From assembly GCA_034401135.1 (NCBI GenBank), contig JAWZSP010000005.1:62001-126000 (forward strand): 64,000 nucleotides of DNA, given 5' to 3'. Position 1 is the first letter of the stretch. Every line of letters begins with the position of its first letter. The notes beneath the pieces were generated by a model that worked only from the letters and a program-made list of their open reading frames with translations, did no database searches and had not been told where the DNA came from. Source of the DNA: Volutella citrinella. Its lineage: Eukaryota > Ascomycota > Sordariomycetes > Hypocreales > Nectriaceae. Shown piece after piece: positions 57,799 through 64,000 of the stretch. Position numbers and translations under genes: made by a program.

Positions 57799-59797
57799 CT
57801 ACTCCAATATGATTTCAACAGTTTCATAATTGGTATCCACTAGAGCCTTGCCGTCCATGATATCTAACAAGAAGCCCTCACCAAGTAGAGTATAGGTGCC
57901 ACGGCCAGTTGGACGAATAACATACGGAACCTCACAACCAAGGATAACGCAAAAGACATCCCCAGGTTGTGCACTCCGTGCTGCTGTGCCAAACTTGCCA
58001 TTTTTAGTAGTGCAGAATACTCTTGAAGGAGACGTGGGGAGAATGGACTGCTCAATGGCAAAACCATACTTCTTCTCGGAATCTGTCATTTCTTGTAGAC
58101 CATGGTCAGAGGAGAGCAAGATTTTATCAATGCACGCACTCGAAGAGTCAATCCACTCCTTGGGCATGGCGTCGCGCATCATTGTTTGGCCACACGTGAT
58201 GGTGTTTACAAACTGGCGACGCTGTGTTTGGTCGAGATTAACCCAGCCACCCTCTGTGACTAATGCGGCACATTCCTGCAACCATTCCCGAAGTGCTTGG
58301 CGGTTTTTCTCGTCCCGGTCACGGTCGCTGTCGTGTTTTGTTCGACGGCTATTGACTTGATCAAACAGCGGCGTGATGCCTTGCTTGACCTGGTCAATGA
58401 TGCGGCCTTGGACATGTATTAGGCTGCCATTACCCGAAATCATGGCCTTGGTAGTTGCTTGGCCTCCCGCGTTGAACATTTGAGCACGAACGGAATATCC
58501 AATAATGGTATTCGTGTCACCCGGCAAAGAAAAGTCGGGGACCCAGGTAGGAAGATCAAGTCGGCGAGGAGCCTTTCCGTCAGAGGGCGCGGCGGTGTGA
58601 GGCGCTAAACTCAAGAATCTGAGACGTTTGCCTTCAGCGACGAGCCCAGCCACAAAGGATTTGTAGACTTGCTCAACTGGAATATCATATCGAGCTTCGA
58701 CTCCACCGTTTTGCCTCGGTATTCCTAACAGACTATAGATGTGGTCTCGTGGGTCAGTGCAGCAAAACTGGCTCGTCGCCATGATGCAGTCGAGCAGATC
58801 GCCCGCATTGCGATAATAGGCGATCATGAGGAGAATTTGTGCATTATGCAGCGCTTGGCAGGGCCGGTAGTCTTCTTTGACGAAAGAATGAATAGTTGAG
58901 CCTGGTGGAAGCACTGTCACTTGTCAACTACTCCGGTCACTACGTGTGAATAAATGCATGCAAACGTACATGTGCCCCAGCCATTGAGCAAACTGAGAAG
59001 TCCATGAGATGCCATTCGATAGGATATGCTTGTAACGCCTGACAAGGATATTTGCATGTCTCCGCATTGCATGATTTTGGGCACTTCAGGCCCAGACATG
59101 GTGACTTCCTGGACAATCCATTTGCGAGTAAACCAGGGACGACAGAGTAGATTGGCAAGCGGCTCCCAGTTGACACTAAATAAGTTAGGCTTGCCCTGTA
59201 TCTGTAAGTTCTGGGATAACTTGTGAGCTCACATTATTGGAAGTAGCTACGCACCGACTGCCCTTGTAGTCAGGAAGGAAGATGGAACAAACGAACCTCT
59301 GCATCCTCCACAATACTCAACATTGACTGCTCTAGTCCCGAAGCATCGTAGAGTTCAGCTGGCAGTACCTCCAAGGCTTGTGCCATTGTTGCATCCAAGC
59401 CATCCAACCCCTTCGTATCTTCTCCTAGCCAAATGAGGACGCTTGTCGGTCGAGAGTAGATATCGCCCATAAGCCTCACTTGCTTTGTCCTCTCGTCAAG
59501 ATCGCTCTGGTTGATGCACACTGCGTCGGCCCAGAGCACTCTGACTTGGTCGTGGTGCCTTAGCCTGCGAAGCGCCGTATACAAGCTATCGGTGAGAGGA
59601 AACCTTTTTCCGTGGCAAAAGGCAGTGTGCCTAACCGTCGTGTCGCCCCAGCAGTAGGAAATTGCCTCGTACAGAGGGTTGGAAGTGAGGTCCACATCCC
59701 TCAGTGTGAAGTGTAGATCGCCTTCACCAGGCTGTAGATCCAGTAGACGAATATGCGAGGCCCCCGCGATTGGCTCATATAGAAAGTTACCGTCCAT
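57799..59797 (-). CDS. HET domain (heterokaryon incompatibility) protein, 611 aa
   Basis: Exons 59797-59297, 59189-58970 and 58913-57799 join in phase (0, 1) to 611 residues. The HET domain blocks are clear: YEAISYCWGD, VRVLWADAVCINQSDLDERTKQV and MGDIYSRPTSVLIWLGED in exon 1, then the SRPWF/RIWVVQE-like CRPWFTRKWIVQEV in exon 2, and DPRDHIYSLLGI in exon 3. Such proteins trigger cell death when unlike nuclei meet, or act as downstream effectors of NLRs. I chose Met at 59797 because the region before it has no HET-like sequence; the frame itself starts at 59911. All key blocks are intact. Confidence 0.9.
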
Positions 59798-59911
59798 CTT
59801 GAAAAGGATTAACGGTAGATTGACGGGTGATGGACGGAAACCTCGCCGGCCGGAAGTGAGGGGTAGAAAATATAGAGTGGGGGAAGAATAATGCTGACAC
59901 CCTTGAAACAC

Positions 59912-60557
59912 CTGTTTGATACAACATCATACGCTAAATGCATACAGGCTCTACCTCTAACCCCTGTATAAAATGATCATCTTGTTAAGCCGATATAGAT
60001 TGCTCCGCCCTTAGGGCGGCTTGTGTCACTCAAAGTCTGATGAGGTGCTGCGACCTCTTTTCAAGTCGATATTGGCCATGATGAGGAAAACCCCCACGCA
60101 TCAAACTATGATAAGCGATGAAGGTGGAAAATTCAAATGCGGCTAAGACATGGCTAGTAAATATTATGACGAACCTCACTTCAAGGGTCAATAATGGCGT
60201 TCTTCTGACCTAGATCGTTGTAGCAGAAACCGTAGTCCTCTTTACGAAGTCCAATCTTCGGCTGACAGCCTGTTTGATCTTGAAAGCGACTTATAGAAAC
60301 AGTTGCATGCGATCTTGTTCGGTGTATGGGTGCTACCCTAGACCTCGCTTACACACAAACTAAAAGACACGTGACTTCGTGTCAAGTGGGCCCCACCGCG
60401 CGTTGACGCGGGAGCCTGGAACTCGAGACTCTCCCGACATTCTGACAATGATCCCAGCGATCACGAGACTGGGGTCAACTACGTATCAACAATCATTTCT
60501 CTTGCTAAGGCTTGTTTTCTAATTTCCTTGCTCATTCCTAGAGCCTTCCGTGCCAAC
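59912..60557. other. Divergent spacer, HET and RecQ promoters
   Basis: About 650 bases. A CACGTG lies at about 60368. No coding content seen. Confidence 0.5.
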
Positions 60558-63150
60558 ATGATTGAGGATGAGTTCGATTCAGGCGACGAGCTTTTCGCAG
60601 GTGTCGACGAAGCTGAAATGCTTGGTACAACAAACACCAAGCGTGGAAACGCTGAAGACGATGATGACACAAACCTCAAGGCTATCAAAAAGGCGCGGGG
60701 CTCGTCTAATTTTCAGCTAGCACGAAAGATCTTGGTCAACAAATTTGGCTACCCGGCCTTTCGCCACGAACAAGAGGACGCCATCGACCGAGTGCTTGCT
60801 GGCCAGAATTCCCTTGTCATTTTCCCCACTGGTGCAGGGAAGTCTCTTTGTTACCAGGTATAATGCCTTCTGCCGTCAGATTCGATTTGCAAAATTGACT
60901 TTTTTTTTTCCAGATCCCTGCAATTGCTTTCGAGGAAATCGACCGTCAAAGTGATCAGAGATCACCAGGTGAATCTGGAATCACTATTGTGGTATCGCCT
61001 CTGATTGCCCTCATGAAAGATCAGGTAGACGCTCTAAAAAAGAAGGGCATTTCTGCAGAGTGCATGGATTCTACGAAAACCTGGCCAGAGATTCAGCAGA
61101 TCCATGAATCACTTCGTCAAGGCGACATACGCCTCCTGTACTGCGCGCCTGAGCGGCTCAATAACGAAGGATTTGTGGAGATGATGAAGCATGTCAAAGG
61201 GGGCGTTCGTCTCATCGGCGTCGACGAAGCGCACTGCATTTCCGAGGTATGACGCGTTTCTTCCAGGCGTGAAAACCGACAACCCTCTCATACACCGGCT
61301 GACACACGAAAACCAGTGGGGGCATTCTTTTCGTCCGGATTACTTAAAGGGTATGATTCTGTCCTCGCTGACTTGAATAGCTCGCGTCGCTAACCTGGAC
61401 GTCGTATTTAGTTGCCCGCTTCGTTGGAGAAATCAAGGCTGAGCGGGTTATCTGCTTGACAGCCACGGCAACACCTGTTGTTGCCGAGGATATCTGCAAA
61501 GCGTTCAATATCAACAAGACAAACGTATTCAGAACATCACCATACCGCCCAAAGTAAATATGGATTATACGATTTGAAGCCTGAGCAAGAGTTGACCAGT
61601 TTGCCAGTCTGCGACTCGAGGTCGAGGCCACCAAAGGGAGGAAAGAGAAAAACGAACGACTCATTAAATTTCTCAACACAAACCCAGGCTCAACTCTCGT
61701 TTACGTCACTTTGCAAAAGGTCAGCTGCCCCATACCCCTTTCTAGCGGAAAGGTTTGGATGTTAATTATTTCTGCAGCAAGCTGAGGAAGTAGCCGCTGA
61801 TCTACACAAGAACGGCTTTGGCGCTCACTTCTTCCACGCTGGCATGAAGATCGATGAGAAAAAGAGTATTCAAGATGATTTCATGGCCTCTAGAATCCGA
61901 ATTGTGAGATGAACGTCTAACTTCCCTTTCACTGCTGATGGCATTATAGGTTGTTGCTACTATTGCCTTTGGAATGGGTATTGATAAATCAGGTACAAGG
62001 TTCATGAGCCAAAGAATATACAAACAAATCACTGATTCTTACAGATATCCGAAACATTGTTCACTGGGACTTTCCAAACACCGTCGAAGAATACTGTCAA
62101 CAGGTGGGTCGTGCTGGCCGTGATGGCAAGCCCAGCAAGTGTATGCTCTATCTGTCTTCGGAAGATTCGTACATCAAGGAAAGCTTTGCCCGTGGCGACT
62201 TGCCATCCCGACTGTCGCTTGAGTCACTTATCAAAGATATCTTCAAACCAGAAGTCATCAGACTTGGCCTAGGCGAGACTTTCAAGACCAGTCATTATTC
62301 TCAAGCATCAGAGTTTGACATGCGCCAGAACACCCTGGGCTCCGTCTACGCCGCCTTAGAACTGAGATTCAAGCTTATTCGTGCTATCACCCCAGAATAT
62401 AGCTCGTACAAGTTTGAAGCGACTCCAAGCTACTTTCCACGTCTGAAAAATGATAAGTCACTCGAAGCCAAGGCGATTCTTGACAATGCAGTGAAGGCGA
62501 AGAAGTTTCATTCCATTGACCTCAGTGCTGTGGCCAAAAAAACTGGTTTGCACCGCCCCGCGATGGTCCAGCTTCTCAATCGCCTCAACGAGACCGGAGT
62601 CATCAAGCTGACAGTCAGTGGCGTGGAGCAAAAATACAAGGTGATGGCTAGGCTCCCAGCTTCGGCTGCTGAGATCGCCACATTGACGGACAAACTCTTA
62701 ACGAATTTGGAGATGCGCGAGGGGCAGGCACTTGAAAGGGTCAATCAAGTCATCGGCTTTCTCACAGCCCCGAAATGCTTTGCGCGCTCGATCGCAGAGC
62801 ATTTTGGAATGAGCCTTCCCGACGGCAAAGACATTTGTGGGCATTGCACGTTCTGTATGGACGGCAAGCCGGTGCAGCTATTACCCTCGCCTCCTAAGCC
62901 AGTTGACAAAAAAGCCATCAAGCAGATACTGAAGACCACCGATGTCAGAGATGATCCGCGGTTCCTGGCCAGGGTCGCCTTCGGGATCAAAAGCCCACGG
63001 TTGACGAAGCTCAAGTTGGACAAGACCACGGTGTTTATGTCAATGGCTGACCAAGACTTCAATGTATGTGCCTTTGTCATTAGGAAACGCTTATGCTAAC
63101 CTTGATTCAAGGCAATTTTGAAGGAATTTGAGAACGCATGTAGAAAGTGA
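60558..63150 (+). CDS. RecQ-family DNA helicase, 715 aa
   Basis: Nine exons join in phase: 60558-60857, 60914-61246, 61317-61350, 61412-61553, 61608-61719, 61778-61903, 61950-61992, 62045-63063 and 63112-63150. Helicase motif I is FPTGAGKSLCYQ (Lys95), motif II DEAHC (Asp204) with ISEWGHSFRPDY across the next exon, motif III TATATP, and motif VI HWDFPNTVEEYCQQVGRAGRDG. A RecQ zinc-binding CGHCTFC and a winged-helix-like region follow; no HRDC domain is obvious. It unwinds DNA 3'-5' in repair and recombination. At 715 residues it is a short RecQ rather than the long Sgs1/QDE-3 type. An in-frame ATG at 60528 is an alternative start. The exons of 34, 43 and 39 bases are short but supported by phase. 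Confidence 0.92.
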
Positions 63151-63812
63151 AAATGATGAGATGGGAAGGGGGTGAGACAACTAAGAAGTTGGCAGTCCTA
63201 ATCTCGATAAATCATTCACTTGGTAGATAGTTCAACTTGCGTTGCATGCCATCGAATCATCTCCTCGCCTGGTTTCCAGTACATCTGTCTGCCTATCTAT
63301 CCATCCGCTACCGAGGCGCTCGTGGTCCGATGGTAATCGGGAACGGGTCTGTCATTCCGCACGCTTATCGAACATGGTTAGGCCCGACCGTAATCGCGGG
63401 AGCTCAGAGGGCCTGGAACCGTCTCCGCATCCCAATAGATAGACCTATCTACCATGGCAGGCTACCCCGCATTCTGGTGCGGATCCGCGAACCCGATCGA
63501 GTAAGGAGAACTTGGCCAAGCCGATAGAGATTGTCACCCCAGACAGTTGCCACTTGTTGGATACTACCAATGCATGTCGTACGGGTATTGCTACCTGTGG
63601 CTCTACTGTAGAGGCAACTCTGCAGTAGCGTTTCTCTACCTTGGGTCCAGATGCCGGCTATCCCCAGTCGCGACAGATTCGTTTAAAACTCGGGCAGACC
63701 GTCATGCGTTGACGACTTTGTCCAACGGGTTCGTTCGCACAAATCCTCCAAACACGATCCCGTTTGCCCATACAGTCTTCGTTTCATTTATACTTGTTTC
63801 TACTCTTCCGCA
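63151..63812. other. Spacer and promoter of the last gene
   Basis: About 660 bases with short frames lacking any signature. Confidence 0.45.
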
Positions 63813-64000
63813 ATGGGTTCTCCGCCTGTTGCGCCTCACAAGGAGGAGAGCGTTGCTCTCGGCCACGGTGAGAAAGATGAACACGAGAGCGCCGTAAAGC
63901 CGATTGACGGTGGTAGCATTGCCACTGGCGATATTGAAGAAGATCAGCCATACGAGCCGCTACCAGGTGTAGCACTCTATGACGGACGTAGGCTAGTCAC
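63813..64000 (+). CDS. 5' end of a gene leaving the window (unknown)
   Basis: The frame opens with ATG at 63813 after a CGCA context and stays open to the last base (62 codons). It reads MGSPPVAPHKEESVALG, then acidic hydrophilic sequence (EKDEHESAV, DIEEDQPYEPLPG). Such acidic N-termini are common before membrane transporters in fungi, but nothing identifies the product. Confidence 0.5.
   Translation, partial: MGSPPVAPHKEESVALGHGEKDEHESAVKPIDGGSIATGDIEEDQPYEPLPGVALYDGRRLV

Overview
The window looks like a chromosomal stretch of a filamentous ascomycete, most likely a Sordariomycete close to Hypocreales; the order is an inference from gene content. Reasons: genes are monocistronic on both strands, most introns are short (about 45-85 bases) with GT-AG or occasional GC-AG ends and CTGAC-like branch sites, and the content is typically fungal: a HET-domain protein, a STAND/NLR protein with NACHT and ankyrin repeats, a Zn2Cys6 regulator, several MFS carriers and a small cysteine-rich secreted protein. 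I rebuilt splicing by eye; exon lists in the entries come from reading-frame phase and splice consensus, not from transcripts.

Layout. 1-7.6 kb: the 3' part of a very large unrecognised gene with several micro-exons. 8.1-11.3 kb: two divergently transcribed paralogues of an unrecognised family that share both intron positions and phases. 12.0-17.6 kb: a subtilisin-type protease and a divergent pair of FAD oxidoreductases. 17.6-19.2 kb: a graveyard of gene fragments (MFS carrier, GH3 beta-glucosidase, 5-oxoprolinase 3' end, a second MFS carrier). 19.8-28.4 kb: a proline-racemase-family enzyme of the trans-3-hydroxyproline dehydratase type, a telomere-like foldback, a GH1 beta-glucosidase, an unrecognised ORF and a hexose-type transporter. 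29.4-35.5 kb: a gene fragment, the NLR and a small dimeric alpha-beta barrel protein.

37.8-48.8 kb is the most coherent block: a full-length ATP-dependent 5-oxoprolinase, a divergent anion/allantoate-type MFS carrier, a Zn2Cys6 regulator and a cyclophilin-like protein resembling cucumopine (opine) synthase. I infer a small regulon for uptake and handling of pyroglutamate, lactam or opine-like amino-acid derivatives. Two of its intergenic regions share a 14-base motif, and a 10-base core of it recurs upstream of the hydroxyproline dehydratase-like gene. Damaged copies of the carrier and of the oxoprolinase end lie 20 kb away.

49-64 kb: a secreted cysteine-rich protein, a broken coding stretch, relics of an arylsulfatase and of a nucleoside-phosphorylase/TPR NLR, a DHA1-type MFS carrier with a GC-AG intron, a HET protein, a RecQ helicase with nine exons, and the 5' end of a gene that leaves the window. 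I saw no tRNA, rRNA, CRISPR array or intact transposase.
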